Source: Novosphingobium pokkalii
GTDB lineage: Bacteria > Pseudomonadota > Alphaproteobacteria > Sphingomonadales > Sphingomonadaceae
Direction: 5' to 3'
Length of the DNA stretch: 64,000 nt
Assembly: GCF_014652855.1 (NCBI RefSeq)
Contig: NZ_BMZP01000007.1
Location: 62,001-126,000, forward strand
The stretch's first letter is position 1, and each line of letters opens with the position of its first letter. The notes below the pieces were generated by a model. That model made no database searches. It was not told the DNA's origin and saw only the letters and a list, made by a program, of their open reading frames with translations. This document shows, one piece after another, positions 56,735-64,000 of this stretch. The position numbers were made by a program, and so were the translations under genes.

Positions 56735-57009
56735 AATACGTGAAAGTGAAGTGGAAACACGATCTGCCGGACACTCCGGATGTGCTTTATAGCGAGCTGG
56801 ACTCCGACCAGTGGGAAGTGAGGAAAGTAGAAACCTACCCCGATGGTCGGATGGATTTTGCGGATCACGAGGAGCGAACCGGTAGCACGAAGCTCGGCAT
56901 AGAACCCATGCCTCCGCTAGACCTCATTGCTACCGATCCGGAGTTCGAGCCGCAGATCATCTCGGCCGAAGAGTTCGAAGCGGTGTGGGAGAAGGCGAAA
57001 GCAAGATAA
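56731..57009 (+). CDS. Putative immunity protein, DUF6881-like
   Basis: 92 acidic residues whose ATG overlaps the toxin stop (ATGA). The sequence MKYVKVKWKHDLPDTPDVLYSELDSDQWEVRKVETYPDGRMDFAD and the end PPLDLIATDPEFEPQIISAEEFEAVWEKAKAR match what I recall of DUF6881, a small family often found next to contact-dependent or polymorphic toxins. Overlap with an ADP-ribosyltransferase toxin, small size and acidity all fit an immunity protein. The family name is from memory and the immunity role is inferred. Confidence 0.7.
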   Translation: MKYVKVKWKHDLPDTPDVLYSELDSDQWEVRKVETYPDGRMDFADHEERTGSTKLGIEPMPPLDLIATDPEFEPQIISAEEFEAVWEKAKAR

Positions 57010-57069
57010 AAGGTATGACACCCCTTCGGATGCAACCTGTTGTCTGTACATCGGTTTTTGGTAAAGTTG

Positions 57070-57099
57070 ATGGCACCGTAGGCAGACCTACGGTGCCAT
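57070..57099. terminator. 13-bp-stem hairpin after the immunity gene
   Basis: ATGGCACCGTAGG and its exact complement around CAGA, 61 bp after the immunity stop. No T-run, so termination is uncertain. The rest of 57010-57329 (320 bp) shows no gene, only the leader of the TonB receptor. Confidence 0.45.
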
Positions 57100-57329
57100 G
57101 TTGCCAGTGTTCTACTACATTGGCGCACAGGGCCTCGAACCAAGCGCATTTCGCCCCCGGTTTGCCTAGGCCGAAAGCCTCGCCCGCCGCGTGAATGCCC
57201 CGTCGCGTACCCCGGAATGGCAAGCTAAGGGCAAATGCTCCGTAATCTGCCGTAAGCGGCTGCATCCGGCAAAGTCACCGGAGCGGCATAGAGCCATCCC
57301 CCACAACACCGTGTCTTGTGGAGATGGCC

Positions 57330-59852
57330 ATGAAAGCCCCCAATCTTGTCGCCGGCTGCGCGATCCTTGCCCTGGCCCTGGCGAGTGCGGCCCACGCCGC
57401 GCCTGCCGGCGCTGCTGCCGAAAGCGTGGCGCCAGAGGCAGCGGAGCCGGCGCCATCCGAAGCCGCTGCGGCGACCGGGGCCGAGCCTGCCCGCAAGGTG
57501 GAAGTGTTCAGCACCGGCGTGGCCAAGGGTCGTGACCGGCTCGACAGCGCGATTTCCACCAGCGCGCTGCGCGGCGAGGATATCGTCCGGTTCGGGCCGC
57601 GTTCGGCCGGAGACGTGCTGCGCACGCTGCCGGGCCTGCGCGTGGAATCGGGCATTGGCGAGGGCAACAACAACTATACCGTGCGCGGCCTGCCGCTGGC
57701 CGCCGGTGGCTCGAAATACATGCAGATCCAGGAAGATGGCCTGCCGCTGCTGGAATTCGGCGATCTGTTCAACGCCGGGTCCGATGTCTATCTGCGCAAC
57801 GATTTCAACGTGGCCGCGATCGAAGTGATCCGGGGCGGCTCGGCCTCCACCTTTGCTTCGGATTCTCCCGGCGGCCTGATCAACTTCATGTCCAAGACCG
57901 GGGACAATCCCGGCGGTGCGGTGCAGGTGTCGAGCGGGTTGAACTATGACGAAAAGCGCGTCGATTTCGATTACGGCGCGCGCCTTTCGGACAACCTGCG
58001 CTTTCACCTGGGCGGGTTCTACCGTTCGGGCGAGGGGCCGCGCCGCATCGGCATGACCGGCTGGCGCGGCGGGCAGGTGAAGTTCAACATCACCCGCAGC
58101 TTTGCCAATGGCTATATCCGGCTCTACGCCAAGCTGCTCGACGATCGCTCACCCACTTATGCACCCTATCCCGTGGCGATCAGCGGCACCAACGACAATC
58201 CGGTTTACACCAACCTGCCCAATTTCGACATTCGCCGCGATTCGGTGCTTTCGCCCTATCTCGGCCCGGTGGTGACGCTCGACAGCGCCAACCAGCCGGC
58301 CGCCTATCCCCTGGCTACCGGGCAGCATGCCGTGTCCAAGGCGCTGGGGCTGGAGGCGGAATTCGAGGTGGGCGGTTTCACCATCAGCGACAAACTGCGC
58401 TATGCCTCGAACTCGGGCGATTTCGATCGCGCGTTCAATTCCAGCATCAACACCGTGTCCGCCTTTGCCGCCGCGCATGGCGGGGCCGGGGCCACGGCGG
58501 CCTATGCCACCGGGCCGCGCGCGGGCCAGGCCATCGATGCCAGCGTCAACGGCAATGGCCTGCTCGCGCTCTATTACGTGTCCTATCTCCAGGTCCGCTC
58601 GCTCGACAATTTCACCAACGACCTGCGCGCCACGCGGGTGTGGAAAGTGGGCGGCGGCAACCTGACCACAACGCTGGGCGTCTATGCCGCCTCGCAGGCG
58701 CTCGACACCACCTGGCTGCACACCGCAATGGATATCGACGTGGCCGGGCGCGGGCAGACCGCGATGGTCAATGTGTTCAACAGCGCCGGTGTGGCGCAGA
58801 CGCTCAACGGCTATTATGCCTTTGGTCGGGGGCGCTCGGGCCAGTTCCGCCGCTTGTTCGACGTGACCTATGGCGTGCTCGCGCCTTATGGCTCGATCAA
58901 TTACCATATCGGCAAGCTGGCGATCGGCGGCAGCGTGCGGTTCGACAGCGGGCGGGTGCGCGGCTCGCTCTATGGGGCGGACCTGGGCGGCGGGCGCCTG
59001 GGCGTGACCAGCTATGACATGAACCGCGATGGCCAGATCACCGGGCCGGAAGCGGCCGTGGCCATGCTGCCGCTCACCCAGCCGGCGCCGGTGAACTACA
59101 ACTACAGCTATGTCAGCTATTCCACCGGGGTGAACTATCGCGTGGCCGAACCGTTTTCGGTGTTCGCGCGCTATAGCCGGGGCGGGCGCGCCAATGCCGA
59201 CAAGATCCTGTTCACGCCCCTGGTCGATACCGCCAGCGGCGCCGTCACCGATCCGCGCGGCAAGTATGATGCGGTGCGCCAGTTGGAAGGCGGCTTCAAG
59301 TTCCGCAAGGGCGGGATCACGCTCAACGTCACCGGCTTCACGGCCGATGCCGACGATCACAACGTGCTCAACGGATCGGCCAACCGCACCGACCGCACCT
59401 ATCACGCCTCGGGCGTGGAGGTGGAAGGCGGGGTGGAGCGCGGCGTGTTCCGCCTGGCCTATGGCGCCACTTATACCAAGGCGCGCATCACCATCGATCG
59501 GCTGGACCCGACGCTGACCGGCAAGGAGCCGCGCCACCAGCCGACCTGGACGTTCAGCGCCACGCCGGAAGTCGATCTGGGCAAGGTGGCTGCCGGGGCA
59601 AGCCTGGTGACGATCACCTCCAGCTATGCGCAGGACAGCAACCTGCTGAAAATGCCGGGCTTCACCACCGTGAACGTGTTTGCCCAGGTGCGGCCGGCGA
59701 AAGGCGTCTACCTCACGTTCAATGTCAACAACCTGTTTGACGCGATGGGCATTTTTGAAGTGGCACAAAGCACCGTGCCGGCCAGTGGCCTGGGCTTTGC
59801 CCGCTCGATCACCGGGCGCACCCTGTCCACCTCGCTCGGGTTCAATTTCTGA
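57330..59852 (+). CDS. TonB-dependent outer-membrane receptor
   Basis: 840 residues from the ATG at 57330 (GGAG 6 nt upstream; GTG 57318 and ATG 57324 are alternatives). The signal peptide ends near HAAP (residue 23). A long Ala/Pro/Glu-rich stretch with KVEVFSTG, a possible TonB box, precedes the plug: DVLRTLPGLRVESG, YTVRGLPLAAGGSKYMQIQEDGLPLLEFG, AAIEVIRGGSASTFASDSPGGLINFMSKTG. The barrel ends SLGFNF with terminal Phe. The substrate is unknown: no siderophore, sugar or cobalamin genes lie nearby. Confidence 0.9.
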   Translation: MKAPNLVAGCAILALALASAAHAAPAGAAAESVAPEAAEPAPSEAAAATGAEPARKVEVFSTGVAKGRDRLDSAISTSALRGEDIVRFGPRSAGDVLRTLPGLRVESGIGEGNNNYTVRGLPLAAGGSKYMQIQEDGLPLLEFGDLFNAGSDVYLRNDFNVAAIEVIRGGSASTFASDSPGGLINFMSKTGDNPGGAVQVSSGLNYDEKRVDFDYGARLSDNLRFHLGGFYRSGEGPRRIGMTGWRGGQVKFNITRSFANGYIRLYAKLLDDRSPTYAPYPVAISGTNDNPVYTNLPNFDIRRDSVLSPYLGPVVTLDSANQPAAYPLATGQHAVSKALGLEAEFEVGGFTISDKLRYASNSGDFDRAFNSSINTVSAFAAAHGGAGATAAYATGPRAGQAIDASVNGNGLLALYYVSYLQVRSLDNFTNDLRATRVWKVGGGNLTTTLGVYAASQALDTTWLHTAMDIDVAGRGQTAMVNVFNSAGVAQTLNGYYAFGRGRSGQFRRLFDVTYGVLAPYGSINYHIGKLAIGGSVRFDSGRVRGSLYGADLGGGRLGVTSYDMNRDGQITGPEAAVAMLPLTQPAPVNYNYSYVSYSTGVNYRVAEPFSVFARYSRGGRANADKILFTPLVDTASGAVTDPRGKYDAVRQLEGGFKFRKGGITLNVTGFTADADDHNVLNGSANRTDRTYHASGVEVEGGVERGVFRLAYGATYTKARITIDRLDPTLTGKEPRHQPTWTFSATPEVDLGKVAAGASLVTITSSYAQDSNLLKMPGFTTVNVFAQVRPAKGVYLTFNVNNLFDAMGIFEVAQSTVPASGLGFARSITGRTLSTSLGFNF

Positions 59853-59862
59853 AGCGCTTGCG

Positions 59863-59897
59863 CAGTGATATCGCGATATGATATCGCGATATCACTG
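59863..59897. promoter_or_regulatory. 35-bp perfect palindrome, probable antitoxin operator
   Basis: Arms CAGTGATATCGCGATAT (59863-59879) and its exact complement (59881-59897) around a single G. Each arm contains the 12-bp palindrome ATATCGCGATAT, so two such sites stand 13 bp apart. It lies 19 bp before the GTG of a ribbon-helix-helix antitoxin, as expected for autoregulated toxin-antitoxin operons. Confidence 0.75.
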
Positions 59898-59915
59898 TTG
59901 CGGAGCTTGTTCGTC

Positions 59916-60128
59916 GTGCGCACACTGGTCGATATTCCCGATGACGACATCGATCGGCTCGATGCCCTGGCCGCGCGCAGCGGCCGTTCGCGCGCGGCAG
60001 AGATCCGCGAGGCGGTGAGGGCGCACCTGCTGCGCAAATCGGGACAGGACTGGATCGCGCGCGGCGCCGGCTATTGGCAGGGTCGCAATGATCTGCCCGG
60101 TGACGGTCTATCTGGCGATCAGGCCTGA
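59916..60128 (+). CDS. Ribbon-helix-helix (CopG-type) antitoxin
   Basis: 70 residues from a GTG at 59916 (GGAG 10 nt upstream). An RHH fold is read from VRTLVDIPDDDIDRLDALAARSGRSRAAEIREAVRAHLLRK: strand RTLVDIP, helix DDDIDRLDALAARSG, then SRAAEIREAVRAHL. The C-terminal part should bind the toxin. A frame extending to 59865 would run through the palindrome and is not believed. It precedes the PIN gene by 10 bp. Function: binds toxin and represses from the palindrome. Confidence 0.8.
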   Translation: MRTLVDIPDDDIDRLDALAARSGRSRAAEIREAVRAHLLRKSGQDWIARGAGYWQGRNDLPGDGLSGDQA

Positions 60129-60138
60129 TCGGGCGGCG

Positions 60139-60504
60139 ATGTCCGATCCCATTTTCGATACCGGCATCGTGGCCGACTGGCTGGCCGGCAAACCCCAGGC
60201 GCGGGCCGAACTGCTGCGCTATCCGCGCCACCGCATCGCCCGCGTCACCTGGATCGAGCTCTGCGCCGCCGAGCCGATGGAAACGCGCGATCATGTCCGC
60301 GAATTAATCGCCCCGTTTGAAATCGTCGAGCTGGACGGGCGTATAGCCACGGCAGCGGCCGATCTGATCGCGCGCATGGGCCTCTCGCTGGCAGCAGCGG
60401 CGGTGCTGGCCACGGCGCAAGTCAGCGGGGCCATTCTGGTGACACGAAATACCAAGGATTTTCCGGCCATGATGCCGGGAATCCGCGTTCCCTACCAATC
60501 CTGA
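60139..60504 (+). CDS. PIN-domain (VapC-like) toxin with a missing acidic residue
   Basis: 121 residues. PIN pattern: Asp7 in PIFDTGIVADWL, Glu40 in VTWIELCAAE, and a C-terminal VTRNTKDFP with Asp107. The third acidic residue expected near GLSLADAAVLATA is Ala86 here (GLSLAAAAVLATAQ), so RNase activity may be weakened or lost. The partner antitoxin gene lies 10 bp upstream. VapC toxins cut tRNA or rRNA; the target here cannot be read. It may survive as a neutralised or regulatory pair member. Confidence 0.8.
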   Translation: MSDPIFDTGIVADWLAGKPQARAELLRYPRHRIARVTWIELCAAEPMETRDHVRELIAPFEIVELDGRIATAAADLIARMGLSLAAAAVLATAQVSGAILVTRNTKDFPAMMPGIRVPYQS

Positions 60505-60525
60505 AGAAAGTCTGGGCCAAGATCG

Positions 60526-62349
60526 ATGTGCGGAATTATCGGAATCGTCGGCAAGGATGAAGTCGCGGACCGGCTGGTCGATGGCCTGCGCCGCATGGAA
60601 TATCGTGGCTATGACAGCGCCGGGGTGTGCACCGTGTTCGACGGGCACCTGGTGCGCCGCCGGGCCGAGGGCAAGCTGAACAACCTGGTCAAGGAACTGG
60701 CGGTCAACCCGGCGCCGGGCCTGATCGGCATTGCCCACACCCGCTGGGCCACCCATGGCGCGCCCACCACCAGCAATGCCCACCCCCACGCCACCGGCGA
60801 AGTGGCGCTGGTGCACAACGGCATCATCGAGAATTTCCGTCCCTTGCGCGAGGCTCTGATCGCGCGCGGCCGCAAGTTCGAAAGCGAGACCGATACCGAA
60901 GTGGTTGCCCACCTCGTGTCGGAACAGGTCGAGGCCGGCAGGTCTCCGGCCGAAGCGGTCAAGGCCGTGCTGCCGCAATTGCGCGGCGCCTTTGCGCTGG
61001 CCATTGCGTTTCGCCAGCATCCCGATCTGCTGATCGGCGCCCGGCTCGGTTCGCCGCTGGTGGTCGGCTTTGGTGACGGCGAAACCTATCTCGGCTCCGA
61101 CGCGCTGGCGCTGGCGCCGCTGACGCAGAAGGTCTCCTACCTGGAAGAAGGCGACTGGGTGATCGTGCGCCGCGATGGCGTGGAGGTGTTCGACGTGGAC
61201 AACAATCCCGTCGAGCGTCCGGTCGTCGCTTCGGGCGCCACCGCCGCCGCGATCGAGAAGGGCAACTATCGCCATTTCATGCAGAAGGAGATCTTCGAGC
61301 AGCCGATCGTGGTGGCGCAGACGCTGCGTTCCTACCTGCGTCGGGTGGAGCAGACCGTCTCGCTGCCGCAGATCGATTTCGACCTGGCCAGCATCAACCG
61401 CGTGACCATCGTGGCCTGCGGCACCAGCTATTACGCCGGGATGGTGGCGAAATACTGGTTCGAGCAGTTCGCCCGCCTGCCGGTGGACATCGATGTGGCC
61501 AGCGAATTCCGCTATCGCGATCCGGTGCTGGAGCCGGGCGGCCTGGCCCTGTTCATCTCGCAATCGGGCGAAACCGCCGATACCCTGGCGGCGCTGCGCC
61601 ACTGCAAGGCGGCGGGGCAGACCATTGCCGTGGTGGTCAACGTGCCGACCAGCTCGATGGCGCGCGAGGCGGACTTGCTGCTGCCCACCCACGCCGGGCC
61701 GGAAATCGGCGTGGCTTCGACCAAGGCGTTTTCCTGCCAGCTCGCCGTGCTCGCCGCGCTGGCCGCGCACCTGGCGGTCAAGCGCGGGCGCCTGAGCCGC
61801 GAGGAAGAAGCGGTGATCGTCGACCAGCTTGCCGAGACGCCCGCCGCGCTCAACGCCGCGCTGTCGCACGACGAGGAAATCGCCGCGATGGCGCCGCTGA
61901 TCGCCCCGGCGCGCGACGTGCTCTACCTCGGCCGTGGGCCGGACTATCCGCTGGCCCTGGAAGGCGCGCTCAAGCTCAAGGAAATCAGCTATATCCATGC
62001 CGAAGGCTATGCCTCGGGCGAAATGAAGCACGGCCCCATTGCCTTGATCGACGAGGCGGTGCCGGTGATCGTGCTCGCTCCGTCAGGGCCACTGTTTGAA
62101 AAAACCGTGTCCAACATGCAGGAAGTGCGCGCGCGCGGCGGCAAGATCGTGCTGATTTCCGACGCGGAGGGTCTCGCCGAAGCGGGCGAGGGCTGCCTCG
62201 CCACGATCGAGATGCCCAAGGTCCACCCTCTGATCGCGCCGCTGGTCTATGCCGTGCCGGTGCAATTGCTGGCCTATCACGTGGCCGTGGCCAAGGGGAC
62301 CGACGTGGATCAGCCGCGCAATCTGGCCAAGAGCGTGACGGTGGAGTGA
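60526..62349 (+). CDS. glmS: Glutamine-fructose-6-phosphate aminotransferase (GlmS)
   Basis: 607 residues, usual length. The N-terminal glutaminase starts MCGIIGIVG with the nucleophilic Cys2 and has GIAHTRWATHGAPT and HNGIIENF. Two SIS domains follow (VACGTSYYAGMVAKYW, LFISQSGETADTLAALR, VASTKAFSCQLAVL), ending QPRNLAKSVTVE. It makes glucosamine-6-phosphate, the first step to UDP-GlcNAc, while glmU provides the last two. The start follows GAAGAAAGTCTGGGCC and lies 21 bp after the PIN gene stop. Confidence 0.97.
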   Translation: MCGIIGIVGKDEVADRLVDGLRRMEYRGYDSAGVCTVFDGHLVRRRAEGKLNNLVKELAVNPAPGLIGIAHTRWATHGAPTTSNAHPHATGEVALVHNGIIENFRPLREALIARGRKFESETDTEVVAHLVSEQVEAGRSPAEAVKAVLPQLRGAFALAIAFRQHPDLLIGARLGSPLVVGFGDGETYLGSDALALAPLTQKVSYLEEGDWVIVRRDGVEVFDVDNNPVERPVVASGATAAAIEKGNYRHFMQKEIFEQPIVVAQTLRSYLRRVEQTVSLPQIDFDLASINRVTIVACGTSYYAGMVAKYWFEQFARLPVDIDVASEFRYRDPVLEPGGLALFISQSGETADTLAALRHCKAAGQTIAVVVNVPTSSMAREADLLLPTHAGPEIGVASTKAFSCQLAVLAALAAHLAVKRGRLSREEEAVIVDQLAETPAALNAALSHDEEIAAMAPLIAPARDVLYLGRGPDYPLALEGALKLKEISYIHAEGYASGEMKHGPIALIDEAVPVIVLAPSGPLFEKTVSNMQEVRARGGKIVLISDAEGLAEAGEGCLATIEMPKVHPLIAPLVYAVPVQLLAYHVAVAKGTDVDQPRNLAKSVTVE

Positions 62350-62370
62350 TTGTGTGGGGGGCGGCTTAAC

Positions 62371-62516
62371 ATGCCCTCCCCCAGCCCCTCCCGCTCGCGG
62401 GAGGGGAGTTTCAAGGGATGCCCCTCCCGTTCCGGGAGGGGAGCAAAAAAAGACCCCGCAAAAGCGGGGGCTTCCTTAAGTCCCCCTCCCGCATGCGGGA
62501 GGGGTTAGGGGAGGGC
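62371..62516. repeat. CCCTCCCGCTCGCGGGAGGG-type repeats after glmS
   Basis: Three hairpin units, CCCTCCCGCTCGCGGGAGGGG (62382-62406), CCCCTCCCGTTCCGGGAGGGG (62421-62441) and CCCCTCCCGCATGCGGGAGGGG (62482-62505). They separate the converging glmS and purQ genes. No gene is seen in the gap. Confidence 0.75.
62445..62471 (-). terminator. Terminator of the purS-purQ transcript
   Basis: Stem CCCCGC/GCGGGG with loop AAAA, followed on the minus strand by TTTTTTT, 60 bp after the purQ stop. A strong rho-independent signal. Confidence 0.85.
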
Positions 62517-62530
62517 ATGTTCCCTCCCGA

Positions 62531-63211
62531 TCAAGCCGAAACGTTCAGCCCGGCCAGCACGCCTTCAAACAGCTTGCGCCCATCGCTACCACCCTGCGCG
62601 GCTTCGATCATGCGTTCGGGGTGCGGCATCATGCCCAGCACGTTGCCCGCTTCGTTGAGCACGCCGGCAATGTCGCGCTGCGAACCGTTGACCGGCTCGG
62701 CATAGCGGAAGGCCACGCGGCCTTCGCCTTCCAGGCGGTCCAGCGTTTCGGCGTCGGCGAAATAGTTGCCGTCATGGTGCGCCACTGGAATAGTGATCAC
62801 CTGGTCCTTGAAATAGCGCTGGGTGAACAGCGACTGGCTGTTTTCCACCTTCAGCGGCACTTCGCGGCAGACGAAGCGGATGCCGGCATTGCGCATCAGC
62901 GCGCCGGGCAGCAGGCCCGCTTCGGTCAGGATCTGGAAGCCATTGCACACGCCCAGCACCGGCACACCGCGCCCGGCGGCTTCGACCACGGCCTGCATGA
63001 TCGGCGAACGCGCCGCCATGGCGCCCGAGCGCAGATAGTCGCCATAGGAAAACCCGCCGGGAACGGCGATGAAATCAAGGCCTTCGGGCAGGCTGGCATC
63101 GCCGTGCCACACGCGGTGCACCGTGCCGCCGCAGACCTCTTCCACTGCCACCGCCATGTCGCGGTCGCAGTTCGATCCGGGGAAGGTGATGACGGCGGAG
63201 GTGAACGGCAT
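62531..63211 (-). CDS. purQ: FGAM synthetase subunit PurQ (glutaminase)
   Basis: 226 residues from the ATG at 63211, which shares bases with the purS stop (TGATG). Class I glutaminase: [25 protein letters not shown], nucleophile Cys89 in [11 protein letters not shown], and His/Glu in MMPHPERM. It supplies ammonia to PurL for formylglycinamidine ribonucleotide in purine synthesis. purL is not in the window. Confidence 0.96.
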   Translation of the reverse strand: MPFTSAVITFPGSNCDRDMAVAVEEVCGGTVHRVWHGDASLPEGLDFIAVPGGFSYGDYLRSGAMAARSPIMQAVVEAAGRGVPVLGVCNGFQILTEAGLLPGALMRNAGIRFVCREVPLKVENSQSLFTQRYFKDQVITIPVAHHDGNYFADAETLDRLEGEGRVAFRYAEPVNGSQRDIAGVLNEAGNVLGMMPHPERMIEAAQGGSDGRKLFEGVLAGLNVSA

Positions 63212-63447
63212 CAGGCGGCAACCTTTTCGATGCGATAGTTTTCGATGACCATGTTGGCCAGCAGCTTGCGGCACATCTCGTCCAGCGCTTCGTCGCTGGT
63301 GTCGTCGGCCACGTCCAGTTCGAACAGGCGCCCGGCGCGCACGTCCTTCACGCCGGCAAAGCCCAGCCCTTCCAGCGCATGGTGGATGGCGCGACCCTGC
63401 GGATCGAGCACTCCGTTCTTGAGGCTGACGTGGACACGGACCTTCAT
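63211..63447 (-). CDS. purS: FGAM synthetase subunit PurS
   Basis: 78 residues from the ATG at 63447. The PurS core is [46 protein letters not shown] and the end [12 protein letters not shown]. PurS bridges PurQ and PurL. The stop overlaps the purQ start, showing coupling. An in-frame ATG seven codons earlier at 63465 is less likely. Confidence 0.95.
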   Translation of the reverse strand: MKVRVHVSLKNGVLDPQGRAIHHALEGLGFAGVKDVRAGRLFELDVADDTSDEALDEMCRKLLANMVIENYRIEKVAA

Positions 63448-63541
63448 CGGCGGTGGGCCTTTCACAAAATAGGCAGATCGTGGGATCGGGACTCGCGGCC
63501 GCCTATGCCCCCGTCGGGCGCGAAGGGCAAGCCTTGCGCGT

Positions 63542-64000
63542 TCAAGACGGCGGCGCCGGCACGCCTTGCGGCAGCACCAGCACGGTCACCGCCTTGCCCG
63601 GCGCCAGCCAGCGCTGCGCCGCCGCCTGCACATCGGCCGGGGTCAGTGCCAGCAGCCGCGCGCGCAGCGCCTGGAACCGGGCGATGCGGTCAGGCTGCGA
63701 TTGCGCGCGCAGGGCCAGGGACAGCCAGCCGCCATTGCCTTTCAGCGCATTGTCCACCCGCTCCAGCATCGGCGCGCGGGCGCGGGCAAACACGTCCGCC
63801 TCCACCGGGCGCTCGGCAAGCTCGGCCATGGTCTGGGCCAGCGCGGCGCGGGTGGCGGCCACGTCGGCCACGTCGACAGAGGCCTGCGCGGTGAACGTGC
63901 CCCATCCGGTCCAGACGTGCGACATGTCGCTCGACACGCTGGGCGAATAGGATTTGCCCAGCTTTTCGCGCACGGTGTCGAGCACTTCGATGCCCGCCAC
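63542..64000 (-). CDS. M16 (insulinase-like) peptidase, C-terminal part only
   Basis: 152 residues ending at the stop at 63542 and open to the window edge, so the N-terminus and HxxEH zinc site lie outside. The readable part has LDTVREKLGKSYSPSVSSD (R/Y substrate-binding pattern of the M16 C-terminal domain), a SMS-like DMSHVWTGWGTFTAQASVD strand, and ALTPADVQAAAQRWLAPGKAVTVLVLP at the end. This fits a PqqL/ymxG-type periplasmic zinc peptidase. The first codon shown is not necessarily the start. Confidence 0.8.
   Translation of the reverse strand: MAGIEVLDTVREKLGKSYSPSVSSDMSHVWTGWGTFTAQASVDVADVAATRAALAQTMAELAERPVEADVFARARAPMLERVDNALKGNGGWLSLALRAQSQPDRIARFQALRARLLALTPADVQAAAQRWLAPGKAVTVLVLPQGVPAPPS

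Overview
The window reads as chromosomal DNA of a GC-rich alphaproteobacterium, most likely a sphingomonad close to Novosphingobium. This rests on a CckA-type hybrid kinase and a CpdR-type regulator, three GTTC-N7-GTTC SOS boxes (the alphaproteobacterial LexA form), a TorF-type porin, a SapC-like protein, TonB-dependent receptors, and dispersed repeats built on TTCGACAGGCTCAGCCCGAA and on GGGGAGGGGGACCGCCCGCG. No rRNA, CRISPR array, phage or intact transposase was seen.

Layout. 1-1147: incomplete SleB-like cell wall hydrolase. 1.3-6.2 kb: cobalamin riboswitch followed by btuB-btuF-btuC-btuD, a complete outer- and inner-membrane B12 uptake unit. 6.3-9.3 kb: uvrA with an SOS box. 9.3-11.9 kb: an accessory, repeat-rich islet with an AT-rich EcsC-like gene between inverted copies of one repeat. 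12-24 kb: housekeeping genes (argG, 3-hydroxybutyrate dehydrogenase, patatin, smpB, a DUF2062 protein, cckA, SOS-controlled recA, a methyltransferase, alaS). 24-36 kb: a repeat cluster, a KefB-like antiporter, a DUF1963 protein, icd, a porin, tRNA-Val, cpdR, an N-formylglutamate amidohydrolase-like gene, a candidate small RNA, a SapC-like gene and an FAD oxidase. 37-46 kb: a DEAD-box helicase, a TPM protein, PhoD behind a Pho-box-like repeat, a lipoprotein, a large secreted-protein gene broken by an in-frame stop, and uvrD with an SOS box. 46-56 kb: transporters, rsmD, rluB, ampG, tRNA-Gln, a YghU-type transferase, topoisomerase IB, gph and glmU. 56.4-57.1 kb: an orphan HYD1-type ADP-ribosyltransferase toxin domain with a putative immunity gene, its 5' end lying on a repeat. 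57.3-64 kb: a TonB receptor, a toxin-antitoxin pair under a 35-bp perfect palindrome, glmS, purQ-purS and an incomplete M16 peptidase.

How parts fit together. uvrA, recA and uvrD share a LexA operator and form an SOS repair set. cckA and cpdR belong to the same CtrA phosphorelay. glmU and glmS both act in UDP-GlcNAc synthesis, and purS and purQ in FGAM synthetase. The items most worth a second look are the candidate sRNA with anti-Shine-Dalgarno loops near 33.3 kb, the toxin/immunity remnant joined to a dispersed repeat at 56.4 kb, the palindrome-controlled toxin-antitoxin pair whose PIN toxin lacks an expected acidic residue, and the EcsC islet.
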